The notes: generated from the sequence alone by a model not told the origin. A DNA stretch of 64,000 nt from Planctomycetota bacterium (GCA_963204915.1 CAUJHS010000016.1:89544-153543); one strand, 5' to 3'; numbered from the stretch's first letter, positions 8,810 through 17,970 are shown. Translations and numbers: made by a program.

Positions 8810-9305
8810 CGTACTTCGTGCGAGCCGGAGAGGCTCAAAAGGGAGAAAAACACTCGCGGCCGTCCCTCGACGGCGCGGAAGATCCAACAACAGCCGGGCT
8901 GCACGAAAGCTCAAACACGAGACGTTCGACAAACCTCGGGTCTTCACAATTGCGGCGCCCCAACATGGGCGGCAACCGAGCGTCGTCCGCTTGACGACCT
9001 TGAGAACCGTAAACCCCGGACAAGCGGAGCCGCAGAACCAAGAGAAGAGGAACCGACATGGACCAGACGTAATATTGGTCTTCAACCCAGCCGTACTTCG
9101 GCCAAGGTGTGGAGAAAATTATACTGTCCTTTTCAAAAAAGTATATGGCTACTTGAACAACTTTACTGCATTCTTACGTCATAGGTGTGGTAGGCTGGGA
9201 AAATGTCGAAACTCCAGGCCCCCAGCGGGTTCCCGAGGTCGATTTTTGGGCCGCGCAACCCTCGGCGGCCTTCTACTTTCCTGACGCATATCTGCGAGAT
9301 CACCC
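8810..9305. promoter_or_regulatory. Divergent intergenic region with -10 box and long leader of the RRM gene
   Basis: No gene is supported here. On the minus strand a perfect TATAAT lies at 9118-9123; the -35 position is weak. Transcription from it would give a leader of about 300 nt for the RRM gene, containing small hairpins such as GAGCC/GGCTC near 8823-8837 and a 6-bp GTCGTC/GACGAC stem near 8984-9000. The right end must hold the promoter of the PQQ propeller at 9306 on the plus strand; I could not place its -35 and -10 with confidence. Confidence 0.5.
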
Positions 9306-10601
9306 ATGCATTGTTGCTTGAAAATGCTTGTTTTTTTGTTTTTCGGTACGTTAATTGCGCCGGTTTCGGGACGAGGCGATGACTTTGAATCGCAACGCGC
9401 TCGCAACTGGCATCAATGGCGCGGACCGTACGCCGATGGCGTTGCTGCACTGGGGAGTCCCCCAGTAGAGTGGGGCGAGCAGCAAAACGTGCGATGGAAG
9501 ACCGCCATTCCGGGACGCGGCAGCGCCTCGCCGGTCGTTTGGAACGACCAGATTTTCCTATTAACTGCCGTGCCGCACGAGAACACGCAACGGTTCGTCG
9601 TCATGTGTCTTGATCGTGCGACTGGAAAAATCCGGTGGGAACGCGTTGCGATCGAGACCACGCCGCGGGAACGCCTTCACCCGACAAACACGCACGCATC
9701 CGCATCGGCAATCACCAATGGCAACCGGGTTTACGCCTCGTTCGGCTCCTATGGCGTGTATTGTTACGACATGGCGGGAAAACTGCAGTGGCAGCGCGAC
9801 TTGGGCGACATGCAAACCCGCAACGAGTTCGGCGAAGGCGCCTCGCCGGCGCTTCACGGCGATACGCTCGTGGTGAACTGGGATCACGAAGCGGAAGATT
9901 TCATCGTCGCCCTGAACGCGCAAACGGGCGAGGTGCGCTGGAAGCAAGATCGTGACGAACCAACCACGTGGGCCACTCCGCTGATCGTCTCGCATGAAGG
10001 ACGCATGCAAGTAGTCACCAATGGCAACAACCGCGCCCGAAGTTATGACTTGGAAACAGGCGAACTGTTGTGGGAATGCGGCGGACAGGCGATGAACCCC
10101 ATTCCCTCACCGGTAACGCTCGACGGCGTGGCGTATTGCATGACGGGCTTTCGCGGCTATGCGGCATTCGCGATACCGCTGGGCGTACGCGGCGACGTGA
10201 CCGACAGCGACAAGATCCTGTGGAGTAAGAGCGACGGCACGCCGTATATCTCGTCTCCCGTGCTTTACAAGGGAACGCTGTCCTACACCAAAGGACGCGA
10301 CGCCATCCTCAGCTCGGTGGACGCCAAAACCGGTGAAGTCTTGATCGACCAGAAACGGCTGCAAGGTCTTGATACCATGTACGCCTCGCCCGTGGCGGCG
10401 GCCGACCGAATTTACTGGATGAGCCGCAACGGGACGGGCGTCGTCATTCGTCATGGGAACGAACTAGAGATCCTGGCCACGAATAAGCTGGACGAAGGCG
10501 TCGACGCTTCACCAGCCATCGTGGGCAAACAAATGTTCGTGCGCGGCGAACGCAGCCTGTATTGTCTTGAGGATGAAGCACCGCCCGCATCAAGCGAATA
10601 G
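9306..10601 (+). CDS. Secreted PQQ-type beta-propeller protein (paralogue of the one at 3049)
   Basis: A 431-residue exported propeller. The hydrophobic N-terminus (about residues 5-22) is a signal peptide, and WHQWRGP follows about 15 residues after it. Blade signatures include GKIRWER, GKLQWQR, GEVRWKQ and GELLWEC. The overall plan and the C-terminal ending (ASPAIVGKQMFVRG...LYCLE) match the protein at 3049, so the two are paralogues. The methyltransferase gene starts 6 bases after the stop, so the two are co-transcribed. A ligand or enzymatic function cannot be assigned from sequence. Confidence 0.9.
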   Translation: MHCCLKMLVFLFFGTLIAPVSGRGDDFESQRARNWHQWRGPYADGVAALGSPPVEWGEQQNVRWKTAIPGRGSASPVVWNDQIFLLTAVPHENTQRFVVMCLDRATGKIRWERVAIETTPRERLHPTNTHASASAITNGNRVYASFGSYGVYCYDMAGKLQWQRDLGDMQTRNEFGEGASPALHGDTLVVNWDHEAEDFIVALNAQTGEVRWKQDRDEPTTWATPLIVSHEGRMQVVTNGNNRARSYDLETGELLWECGGQAMNPIPSPVTLDGVAYCMTGFRGYAAFAIPLGVRGDVTDSDKILWSKSDGTPYISSPVLYKGTLSYTKGRDAILSSVDAKTGEVLIDQKRLQGLDTMYASPVAAADRIYWMSRNGTGVVIRHGNELEILATNKLDEGVDASPAIVGKQMFVRGERSLYCLEDEAPPASSE

Positions 10602-10607
10602 TCGGCA

Positions 10608-11414
10608 ATGCAATTGCGAGGCGACGTAGCGACGATCTTGGGCAGCGCCCTGGTGCTGCTCGCCGTGGGCGCCGTGACGGTGGCCTTGGGCGCCCGACCG
10701 ATCGCGCCGCGCCTGAACCATGGACGCGGGGCGCATTATGCCCATAGCGGGTCGTATCGCATCGTCGCTTGGAAACGTGTCGACGAACTGCCCCAACCGC
10801 TCGCGGTGTTTGAATCGGTCTTTTGGGAGCCGGCGGACACGGACAGCCTCCGCCGTTTGATTGCGGCTTCGAAACAGGTTCGCGAAAAACACGTGTTAGA
10901 GATTGGCACGGGTTCGGGCTTGGTTTCGCTGTGTTGTTTGCAAGCCGGCGCCGCCCGAGTGGTGGCGACCGATATCAATTCGGCCGCCGTCGCCAATGCG
11001 GCGTACAACGCGCGTCGGTTCGGTTGGGCCCAACGGTTGGAGTTGCGAACGGTTTCGCCCGAGCGCCCTGCGGCATACAGCGTCCTGCGCGAAGGGGAGC
11101 AGTTCGATCTGATCGTATCGAATCCGCCATGGGAAGATGCCGTTCCTCGGTCGAATGCAGAATATGCTCTATACGACCCCGGGTTTGAACTTCTCCGCAG
11201 CATGTTGGCCGAGTTACGCACCCGACTGCGGCCCGGCGGGCGCGCCTGGCTTGCGTATGGCTGCCGATCGGCCATTGTGATGATCCACCAACTGGCCGAC
11301 GAACACGGGCTGCACGTTACGACGCTTGATTCTCGGCCACTGAGCGACCTGCCCGAAGTCTTTCTGCCGGGTATGCTGCTTGAAGTCGAGCCTAAGCCAG
11401 CTTGGAATCGTTGA
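10608..11414 (+). CDS. Membrane-anchored class I SAM-dependent methyltransferase
   Basis: A 268-residue protein with one hydrophobic N-terminal segment (about residues 10-28, ILGSALVLLAVGAVTVALG), likely a membrane anchor, and a Rossmann-type methyltransferase domain. SAM-binding motif I is VLEIGTGSGLVSL, motif II ends in the acidic residue of VVATDIN, and the catalytic motif is SNPPWE, the (N/D)PPY-like signature of N-methyltransferases of the PrmC/MTS group acting on glutamine amides or nucleotide bases. The membrane anchor is unusual for those enzymes. It starts 6 bases after the propeller gene. Substrate unknown. Confidence 0.85.
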   Translation: MQLRGDVATILGSALVLLAVGAVTVALGARPIAPRLNHGRGAHYAHSGSYRIVAWKRVDELPQPLAVFESVFWEPADTDSLRRLIAASKQVREKHVLEIGTGSGLVSLCCLQAGAARVVATDINSAAVANAAYNARRFGWAQRLELRTVSPERPAAYSVLREGEQFDLIVSNPPWEDAVPRSNAEYALYDPGFELLRSMLAELRTRLRPGGRAWLAYGCRSAIVMIHQLADEHGLHVTTLDSRPLSDLPEVFLPGMLLEVEPKPAWNR

Positions 11415-11801
11415 CGCCAGCTTGGTCGTCGTCGCTAGGTTCAAGGCGACGGGTTGTCAGGTGGTCGCCGCTCCTGACTCGCCGGGTGATCGCTTCGTGC
11501 GCCTGTGGCGCAAATGTGACCAGGCTTGGGGAAATCCGATTTGGTAGCGTCCAACGCCATTCCTGCGCTGGACCCCGTCAATCGCGGGTTGCCGTGCGTT
11601 TTCGCTACATCTCCGCATACCTTGCGGGCGCAAGTTGTAAAAACTGAAAGAGTTTTGACAACGCGTGAGCCGCTCCCGGGGATATTTTCTTCAAGCTTTC
11701 AACGCTCGGGCACGTCGCTTGCGACGACTTCTTTCGTCGGCCTCACGGTGACGGCCGCCAGTTGATGTTCAAGGATTTTTGGAGAATACAAGGAACGGAT
11801 C
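11415..11801. promoter_or_regulatory. Upstream region of the YsnF-like gene with a large inverted repeat
   Basis: No gene is supported. The notable element is an inverted repeat with 12-base arms and one mismatch (11634-11645 and 11651-11662, loop GAAAG). Its right arm contains TTGACA (11655-11660), a perfect -35-like hexamer, though no good -10 follows at normal spacing. Smaller palindromes (CGTCG/CGACG, about 11713-11726) lie further downstream. The start codon of the next gene is preceded by AAGGA. Confidence 0.45.
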
Positions 11802-12878
11802 ATGGCTACTCGAACCAAGACTTTCGAACGGAATGCGGTAGTTGGTATCTTTCAAAACGCAGAGCATGCTCGTAATGCGGTCGATGAGCTGCACCGAGCC
11901 GGTTTTACCGATAATCAAATTGGCGTGATTTCCCATGGCGATGGCGACTTCAACCGTAATCGCCTTGACGACGATCGCGGCAGTTACGCCGAAGAAGGCG
12001 CGCTCACCGGCGCGTTGGCAGGAGCCGGAGTGGGCACGGCTTGGGCGCTCGGCATCGCAGCCGGCATGTTGCCTGCGATCGGCCCAGTGATTGCCGGTGG
12101 AACCTTGGCGGCCATTCTCGCCTCGGCAGGTGTTGGCGCCGCGGCCGGCGGTGTGGGCGGCGCCCTGATTGGCATGGGAATTCCCGAGGACGAGGCTTCC
12201 TACTACGAAAGCGAGTTCAAGTCGGGCCGCACGATCGTGACCGTCCGCGCGAACGACCGTTACAGCGACGCCGCGGCGATCATCCGCCGCCATGGCGGTC
12301 ATACGCAAGAACGCACAGGTGAGTTCCAACGGGCGAGTTTCACCGACATGCCGCGCACCGCGCATGCTACAAGCCATACCAGCGATCAAGCCGCCTACAA
12401 GACGGAAAGCAAACGCGCCGCCGATACACAACGCCTTGGCGACGCGGATCGCATGCCCACTGCGACGCGCGCGGCTTCAACCGGGCATGACAAAGTTGAA
12501 TTGCGCGAAGAGGAGCTTCACGTCCGCAAACAACCCGTCGAAACGGGCGAAGTGGCCATTCACAAGGAAGTGGTGACCGAGCATAAAACGGTTGAAGTGC
12601 CCGTGCAACGCGAAGAAGTGGTCATCGAACGCCACCCGGTGGCAGGCCATCAAGTCGCCGCCGGCGGTATCCATGAAAACGAAGATATTCGCATTCCCGT
12701 AAAGGAAGAGCACGTGCGCGTGGAGAAGACGCCCGTGGTGAAAGAGGAGATTTCGGTCGGCAAGCGGACGATCCAAGAAACAGAAACCGTTTCCGAAGAC
12801 GTGCGCAAAGAAAAGGCTCACATCGAACGCAAAGGTGACGTGCACGTGCGCGACGACAAGCGCCCGCGCAACTCCTAA
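11802..12878 (+). CDS. YsnF/AvaK-type stress protein with YflT-like N-terminus and DUF2382 C-terminus
   Basis: A 358-residue protein in two parts. The N-terminal part (about residues 1-165) resembles the heat-induced YflT-like domain: VVGIFQNAEHARNAVDEL, a glycine/alanine-rich membrane-like stretch (about 65-125), and IPEDEASYYESEFKSGRTI. The C-terminal part (about 225-350) is DUF2382, with its typical charged beta-repeats (ELREEELHVRK, VEVPVQREEVVIER, IRIPVKEEHVRVEK, EEISVGKRT). Such proteins are induced by general stress in other bacteria, but their biochemical role is unknown. It is probably monocistronic: a regulatory inverted repeat precedes it and a strong terminator follows. Confidence 0.9.
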   Translation: MATRTKTFERNAVVGIFQNAEHARNAVDELHRAGFTDNQIGVISHGDGDFNRNRLDDDRGSYAEEGALTGALAGAGVGTAWALGIAAGMLPAIGPVIAGGTLAAILASAGVGAAAGGVGGALIGMGIPEDEASYYESEFKSGRTIVTVRANDRYSDAAAIIRRHGGHTQERTGEFQRASFTDMPRTAHATSHTSDQAAYKTESKRAADTQRLGDADRMPTATRAASTGHDKVELREEELHVRKQPVETGEVAIHKEVVTEHKTVEVPVQREEVVIERHPVAGHQVAAGGIHENEDIRIPVKEEHVRVEKTPVVKEEISVGKRTIQETETVSEDVRKEKAHIERKGDVHVRDDKRPRNS

Positions 12879-13002
12879 GCGAGCCCGGCTGATAAGCGCC
12901 CCGGACGGGCGCGAATGGTCTTGCGGCGACGGTCGCAGATGCTTCTGCGAAAGGCGTGTTCGCGAACGCAGAAGGCGAATCTGACGGTAGGTAGACTGAG
13001 GC

Positions 13003-13036
13003 AACGCGGGAACGCTCAGGCGTTTCCGCGTTTCTT
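13003..13036 (+). terminator. Strong intrinsic terminator after the YsnF-like gene
   Basis: 13-bp stem (13003-13015 with 13020-13032, one G-T wobble), TCAG loop, followed by TCTT. It lies about 125 bases after the stop of the stress gene. A smaller GCGCCC/GGGCGC hairpin at 12896-12912 sits just after the stop codon. Confidence 0.8.
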
Positions 13037-13086
13037 ATGCGCTATGCATCACACGCCCTGTTCCGTGGTCCGAATCCATTTCTCCG

Positions 13087-13314
13087 TTAGTCGCACCATT
13101 CGCGGTCGAGTGTGGTCGCCACCACATCGAGTAGTCTCGCCGCTTCTTCACGCGTCAAGTTCGAGTTGAAGTGCACGCGGAACATTTGGTCTGGGTCCCA
13201 ACCGTTCTTCATTTCCGTGGCCGACTGCACCACGACGCCCAGGAACGTTTTTCGTCGCATCAGCTCCGCCACAAGTTCACTGGTAGTGAACAGTTCAAGT
13301 TCTCGGGGTTCCAT
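13087..13314 (-). CDS. Small hypothetical protein, 75 residues
   Basis: I do not recognise this family. The product is soluble, acidic overall and predicted alpha/beta: an N-terminal helix (ELELFTTSELVAELMRRKTF), a strand (GVVVQSATE), and a C-terminal helix (TREEAARLLDVVATTLD). It starts with ATG at 13314 and occupies the space between the terminator of the YsnF-like gene and the divergent phosphatase region. Residue composition is protein-like rather than that of a shadow frame. No signal peptide, membrane segment or metal-binding cysteines are seen. Existence is probable; function unknown. Confidence 0.65.
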   Translation of the reverse strand: MEPRELELFTTSELVAELMRRKTFLGVVVQSATEMKNGWDPDQMFRVHFNSNLTREEAARLLDVVATTLDREWCD

Positions 13315-13671
13315 ACGATCTCAACAAAAACAGCTCGAGTTAGAATTTCATTCCCCAAAGGGCCGTAGTGGTTGCTGGCGCCTCTGTGCTCCCCCCGCAC
13401 GATTCGCACGGTCCGTCCAACATTACTTCTGAATTGCCGTTGCATGCGCAGCGGCAAACACCGAAGGAATAGCCGGGAAGTGCGGAGTCTTGGCGGGGTC
13501 AGCGAACGCGCCCGGAGATCGGGGCGATCCGCAAGCAAGGAGGGGTTGCGGTCGCCTCTTGGCGGCGATACGATGCTCGCCGCTGGCGCCGTCCTTGGCT
13601 TTCAGCCACCGTGGTTCAACATAGACCACCCGCTGCAATTTTCACAAGCCCAATATTTGGGAAATTCTGCG
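13315..13671. other. Intergenic region, no supported gene
   Basis: The phosphatase frame stays open upstream to 13372, but that translation is arginine-rich and domain-free and I read it as non-coding. Just before the phosphatase start there is a short palindrome CCCAA-TAT-TTGGG (13649-13661). No clear promoter hexamers were found. Confidence 0.5.
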
Positions 13672-15015
13672 ATGAAAACTCTTGGCAGGTTGTGCCTGAT
13701 GTCCGCGCTGCTGTTAGGGCCGACGTATCTTGCGGCGCATGAAGGGGACGACGATCACACGCATGAACCCCAGCCCGTGCCCGACAAAGTGGCGCATCAG
13801 CCCAGCGCTATTCCCGATCGGATTGTGCTGACCTGGGACGGCGATCCTGCGACTTCGCAAGCCGTCACTTGGCGAACCGACGCCTCGGTCAAAAAGGCGT
13901 TTGCCGAAGTCGCCGTTGCGGAGGACGGCCCCTTCTTCAGCTTCAAAGCCGAACGCACGATCGCGGACACCACGCCGCTTGAATCGAACCTGGGTAACGC
14001 CAACTATCATTCGGCCGTGTTCAAGAACCTCAAACCGAAGACTCGCTACGCGTACCGCGTGGGCGATGGCGAGAACTGGAGCGAATGGTCGCAATTCTCC
14101 ACAGCGAGCGATCAGCCCGAGCCGTTCACCTTCATCTACTTTGGCGACGCCCAAAACGAATTGAAGTCGTACTGGTCGCGCGTGGTGCGCGAAGCCTACC
14201 GCGACGCGCCGAAAGCGGCGTTCCTGTTGCACGCGGGCGATCTCGTCAATCGCGGCGTGAACGACGCCGATTGGGGCGAATGGTTCTACGCCGGCAGCCA
14301 TATCCACCGCATGAACGCGTGCGTCCCCACGCCCGGCAACCATGAATACGCCAGCCAGGACGGCAAGCGCTCCATCACCAAACATTGGCGCACGCTATTC
14401 ACGCTGCCGCAAAACGGGCCGGAAGAACTCAAGGAAACCGTTTACTACCTCGACTACCAAGGCGTGCGCATCATCTCGCTGAACTCAAACGAGAAGCAAG
14501 ACGAGCAAGTCGCGTGGGTGGAGCAAGTCTTGTCAGATAATCCCCATCCGTGGACGGTTATCACTTTTCATCATCCCATCTATTCAGCGTCGAAAGGGCG
14601 AGATAACCCCACGCTGCGCAACCTGTGGCAGCCGGTGTTCGACAAGTATCAAGTTGATCTGGTGCTGCAAGGGCATGACCACACGTATGCTCGTAGCGGT
14701 TTGATGACGCACGAGAACGTGCCGACCGGCGCCACGAATTTCAGCGAGAAAGGCGGCACATTGTATGTGGTGTCGGTTAGCGGTCCCAAGATGTACACCG
14801 TCGAGCGACGCCCCTTTATGCGCCGCGCTGCCGAGTACACGCAGTTGTATCAGATTATTTCGGTTGAAAAGGACGAACTACGCTACGAAGCTCGCACCGC
14901 CATGGGACGACTCTACGACGCCTTCACTCTGCGCAAACGCGAAGGTCAGCCGAATGAACTGATCGAACAAATCCCGGATACGCCGGAGAACATCGGCAAA
15001 GAGGCGCGCCCGTAA
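13672..15015 (+). CDS. Secreted purple-acid-phosphatase-like metallophosphoesterase
   Basis: A 447-residue exported phosphoesterase. The signal peptide covers about residues 1-22 (MKTLGRLCLMSALLLGPTYL, then AAH) and is followed by a His/Asp-rich stretch (HEGDDDHTHE) that could bind metal. Next comes a fibronectin-III-like domain (about 45-150, RYAYRVGDGENWSEWSQF) and the calcineurin-type catalytic domain with the five metal motifs: FGDAQ, HAGDLVNRG, GNHEY, FHHPIYS and GHDHTYAR. Domain order is that of purple acid phosphatases. The start at 13672 is chosen because the signal peptide begins there. It probably releases phosphate from esters outside the cytoplasm. Confidence 0.92.
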   Translation: MKTLGRLCLMSALLLGPTYLAAHEGDDDHTHEPQPVPDKVAHQPSAIPDRIVLTWDGDPATSQAVTWRTDASVKKAFAEVAVAEDGPFFSFKAERTIADTTPLESNLGNANYHSAVFKNLKPKTRYAYRVGDGENWSEWSQFSTASDQPEPFTFIYFGDAQNELKSYWSRVVREAYRDAPKAAFLLHAGDLVNRGVNDADWGEWFYAGSHIHRMNACVPTPGNHEYASQDGKRSITKHWRTLFTLPQNGPEELKETVYYLDYQGVRIISLNSNEKQDEQVAWVEQVLSDNPHPWTVITFHHPIYSASKGRDNPTLRNLWQPVFDKYQVDLVLQGHDHTYARSGLMTHENVPTGATNFSEKGGTLYVVSVSGPKMYTVERRPFMRRAAEYTQLYQIISVEKDELRYEARTAMGRLYDAFTLRKREGQPNELIEQIPDTPENIGKEARP

Positions 15016-15050
15016 TGAGGGTGACAAACGTGACGACGGAAAACGCGATC

Positions 15051-16907
15051 TTACGTTGGAATCGCGGGACCCGGCGTTGAGCGCAAGTTTTCTCGCGACG
15101 AAAGACCGGTGCAAACCACCGAGGCGTATTCCGCCATGGCCTCGTGCCAGGCTTCAGGCAATCGGTCGGCGTCTTCCTCGGGCAACGCGATGATAATTCG
15201 CTTGGCGCCTTTCGGAGCGCCGGGCGCAATCGAATAAAAGCGATCGAGGTAACTTGGCTCGCGGTAAAACTCTTGCAGCAAGGTCTCATGCGTGCCGGCG
15301 GACAGTCTTTCCGGGCAACCGGCCGGGTCGAGGATGACCTGCAACGTGGTGTGGGGGTTATCGCTGAGCACCTGCCTTACGATTTTCGCAACTTGCGGGG
15401 CTTGGGCGTCGAGGTTCGCGGAACGTAGCCAAAGCGTGAAAGCTTGCGTGCGATTTGCCGGCGATCCGAGTCCCGTCAACACGGCGCCATCCCAGAAATC
15501 GAGGTCGAAGTACGCTCGATTGTTCCACTCCGGCAAGATGTCATGAGGGCACACGTTCGACTCGCCGACCAACGAGAACTCAGGCAACACCGGCGGCGGG
15601 AGCGGGTCGAACTCGGTGTCGAACACGTCTTGCGCTTCGGCCATCAGTTCATGCATGGTCGCCAGGTCAAGCGTTGGCGTTTCCAGCACGTAGTACGGAG
15701 TGCGGTCTTGATACCGTAGCCCCAGTTGCGGCGCTTCTTGGCGGAACGCCGTGCCCGGCAAAATAGCAAGCTGGAAGACTTGAATCCGTGTGTACAGGCC
15801 GCGGTCGACGAGGTAGCGATACCCCCGCCGGACCGATTCGGCCGTGTCTCCCGGCAGCCCGATGATCAAGTCGATCTTTACTTCAATGCCCGCGTCGAGC
15901 ATCGCTTGTACTCCCCGCTCGAACGCACGAAGGTTGTTCTTGCGGTCCATCAGGTCCATCGCCAGCGGATCGACCGATTGCAGACCAACTTCGACTTCCG
16001 TGAAATTCGCCTCGCGCAACAAACGCGCCGTTTGCGGCGTAATGCCCTCGGCCCGCAATTCGCCAAAGTAGGTGAACTGCCGATCGGGGTTCTCGCGGGC
16101 TAGTAAGCGAAGGAACTCATCGAAGTTTTTGCGCTGGTTCAGCGTAGGGTCAAGCAGCACCACTTCGTCCGCGCCTCGCTCTCGCGCATGCCGCAAGTTG
16201 GCGATGATCTTCTCTTCGTCCACAAAGTACAGCGCATCATAACTTTTGGGGTAGTAACAAAACTTGCATTTGAACACGCAACCCCGAATCGTTTCGAGAA
16301 ACAGCGTTTTCTCGTCGGCGGCGTCCAAGATGCCCGACAGGTAGGGCGATGAGATTGGATTCAGGCTGGGCAAAGGTCGCCGGAATGGCACGACCAGCTC
16401 GCCCGTTGCCACCTGACTCCGCATCGTCGCGCCGACGAACAGTCCGTCAAGAGTCGATGTGGGCGCCTCGTCACGAAGCAGCGACTGAAGCAAATCAGTA
16501 AACGTTTGTTCGCCTTCGCCAATCGCGGCGTAGTCGACTGCGGTGTGGCGAAGTACCCAGGCGTTGTCGGCCGTGATTTCCGGACCGCCAAGCACGATTC
16601 TCAGGTCGGGACAACGCTCTTTCAAACGCTGCGCCACCCAGAGCGTGCGATCGATATTCCACAAATAGCAGGTGAAACCGACGAGCCACGGTTGACGCGC
16701 CAAGATGGCTTCCACCACCCCGCAATCGCTGCGCGTGTTCGAGTCTACGGTCGGCAGCAAGGTGATTTCGTAATCTTCGCCAAGACCGTGTTGCTCGGCG
16801 TACATCTTCAAATAGGCGCCAGCAAGCGGAACGTTCTGACGAATTGGCTCCGGGCCGACCGGGGGAATCGGCAACTGCGCCAAAAGAACTTTGCGTCGTG
16901 ACTTCAT
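15051..16907 (-). CDS. B12-binding-domain radical SAM protein
   Basis: A 618-residue protein with an N-terminal cobalamin-binding-like Rossmann domain (about residues 1-150, LVGFTCYLWN, IVLGGPEITADN, DYAAIGEGEQTF) and a radical SAM TIM barrel. The iron-sulphur motif is C-x3-C-x2-C in GCVFKCKFC, followed by FYYPKSYDAL, and the barrel has the usual EVEVGLQSVD and KIDLIIGLPGDT segments. Proteins with this architecture (methyltransferases, P-methylases, BchE-like and others) use SAM and often cobalamin. The substrate cannot be told. It is the last gene of a minus-strand run of four, 46 bases after the pseudouridine synthase. Confidence 0.9.
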   Translation of the reverse strand: MKSRRKVLLAQLPIPPVGPEPIRQNVPLAGAYLKMYAEQHGLGEDYEITLLPTVDSNTRSDCGVVEAILARQPWLVGFTCYLWNIDRTLWVAQRLKERCPDLRIVLGGPEITADNAWVLRHTAVDYAAIGEGEQTFTDLLQSLLRDEAPTSTLDGLFVGATMRSQVATGELVVPFRRPLPSLNPISSPYLSGILDAADEKTLFLETIRGCVFKCKFCYYPKSYDALYFVDEEKIIANLRHARERGADEVVLLDPTLNQRKNFDEFLRLLARENPDRQFTYFGELRAEGITPQTARLLREANFTEVEVGLQSVDPLAMDLMDRKNNLRAFERGVQAMLDAGIEVKIDLIIGLPGDTAESVRRGYRYLVDRGLYTRIQVFQLAILPGTAFRQEAPQLGLRYQDRTPYYVLETPTLDLATMHELMAEAQDVFDTEFDPLPPPVLPEFSLVGESNVCPHDILPEWNNRAYFDLDFWDGAVLTGLGSPANRTQAFTLWLRSANLDAQAPQVAKIVRQVLSDNPHTTLQVILDPAGCPERLSAGTHETLLQEFYREPSYLDRFYSIAPGAPKGAKRIIIALPEEDADRLPEAWHEAMAEYASVVCTGLSSRENLRSTPGPAIPT

Positions 16908-16953
16908 AAGTTTTCAACGCCCCGCAACGAAGACGCGGTTCGACGTTCCGCCG

Positions 16954-17970
16954 TTACGCATCACTTGGAGGCCCCGGTTCCTTCGCGGTCTTGCCCGCAC
17001 GCAACCGATCCAAGAATTGGGACAGGTCCTTGGGCAAAGGCGACTCGAACGCCATCTTCTTCCCCGTTAGCGGATGTTCAAACCCCAACTCGGCGGCATG
17101 CAGCGCCAACCGCGGCGCCCCGCTGCGGTCAGGTATTGGCTTACCACCCAGCGGCTTGCGGTATACCTTTTCACCGCACAAGGGATGCCCAAGCTCGAAA
17201 AGGTGGATACGAATTTGATGCGTGCGGCCCGTTTCCAATCGGCATTCAATCAGCGTGTAGCCGTTCAGGAATTCAATCGGCCGAATATGGGTGACGGCAT
17301 GCTTGCCGGTGTTGGGTTTGGTCGTGCTGCCGCGACGACCATCGCCACGGTCTTTGACCAGCCGTGTTTCGATGGTTTGGGCTTCAACCCTTCCTTCCAC
17401 GATCGCCAAATACCGGCGATGCGTGGTATGGCGGCGGAATTGCTCCATCAACCCACGCTCGGCGCGTACCGTTCGCGCGAAGACCATCAAACCGCCCGTC
17501 TCGCGATCCAGCCGGTGCACTGGTCGCACGGGAGGCGGCACTCCGGGCCGAGTCGCCTTACCCCTCGGGCGTTCGCGTTTGGCGATGATCGGTGGAAGCA
17601 TTTCGTCCAACGTCGGCTGAAATTGCCGCCGCCGCGCCGGCCAACTCAACTCCTCGGAATGTCGCGTTGAGGTGATTCCCGGCGGTTTTTCCACCACGAC
17701 GACATGTTCGTCGAGGTACACAATTTGAATATGCTCAGCTTTGGGCAGCGGCGGCGCCGAGTCGGCCAGCACTTTGACCACTTCTTCGGATTTGAGCCGG
17801 CGTGCTTCATCAAGGCAGAGATTGCCGTTCACCAGGACGCGCCGCGTGCGGATCAAGTGCCGCACATCGCTCCAAGAGCGGTCGGTCATCCATTGGCGCA
17901 GGGCTTTGGCGACGGTTTCCCCCGCCTCGGCGGCTGTAACGTGAAAGATGGGTTCGGCGCGGCGCTTCAT
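16954..17970 (-). CDS. RluA-family pseudouridine synthase
   Basis: A 338-residue enzyme converting uridine to pseudouridine in structured RNA, probably rRNA. An S4 RNA-binding domain lies at the N-terminus (about 17-75, VRHLIRTRRVLVNGN), and the catalytic domain carries the RluA motif HRLDRETGGLMVFARTV with the catalytic aspartate, plus the later ETGRTHQIRIHLFELGHPLCGEK split over motifs GRTHQIRIHL and GHPLCGE. The frame extends upstream to 18039, but the ATG at 17970 begins the conserved protein. A second RluA-family gene lies at 21754, with the AsmA-like gene between them; the two proteins are clearly different subfamilies. Confidence 0.94.
   Translation of the reverse strand: MKRRAEPIFHVTAAEAGETVAKALRQWMTDRSWSDVRHLIRTRRVLVNGNLCLDEARRLKSEEVVKVLADSAPPLPKAEHIQIVYLDEHVVVVEKPPGITSTRHSEELSWPARRRQFQPTLDEMLPPIIAKRERPRGKATRPGVPPPVRPVHRLDRETGGLMVFARTVRAERGLMEQFRRHTTHRRYLAIVEGRVEAQTIETRLVKDRGDGRRGSTTKPNTGKHAVTHIRPIEFLNGYTLIECRLETGRTHQIRIHLFELGHPLCGEKVYRKPLGGKPIPDRSGAPRLALHAAELGFEHPLTGKKMAFESPLPKDLSQFLDRLRAGKTAKEPGPPSDA

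Noticed and set aside
8810..9085. N-terminal extension of the RRM protein by 92 residues
   Set aside because: No RRM protein has such an extension, the translated stretch is cysteine- and arginine-rich and domain-free, and the ATG at 8809 fits the family start exactly.
11769..12431. A 220-residue minus-strand open frame opposite the YsnF-like gene
   Set aside because: The plus-strand frame has a clear two-domain protein; the antisense frame has no recognisable domain.
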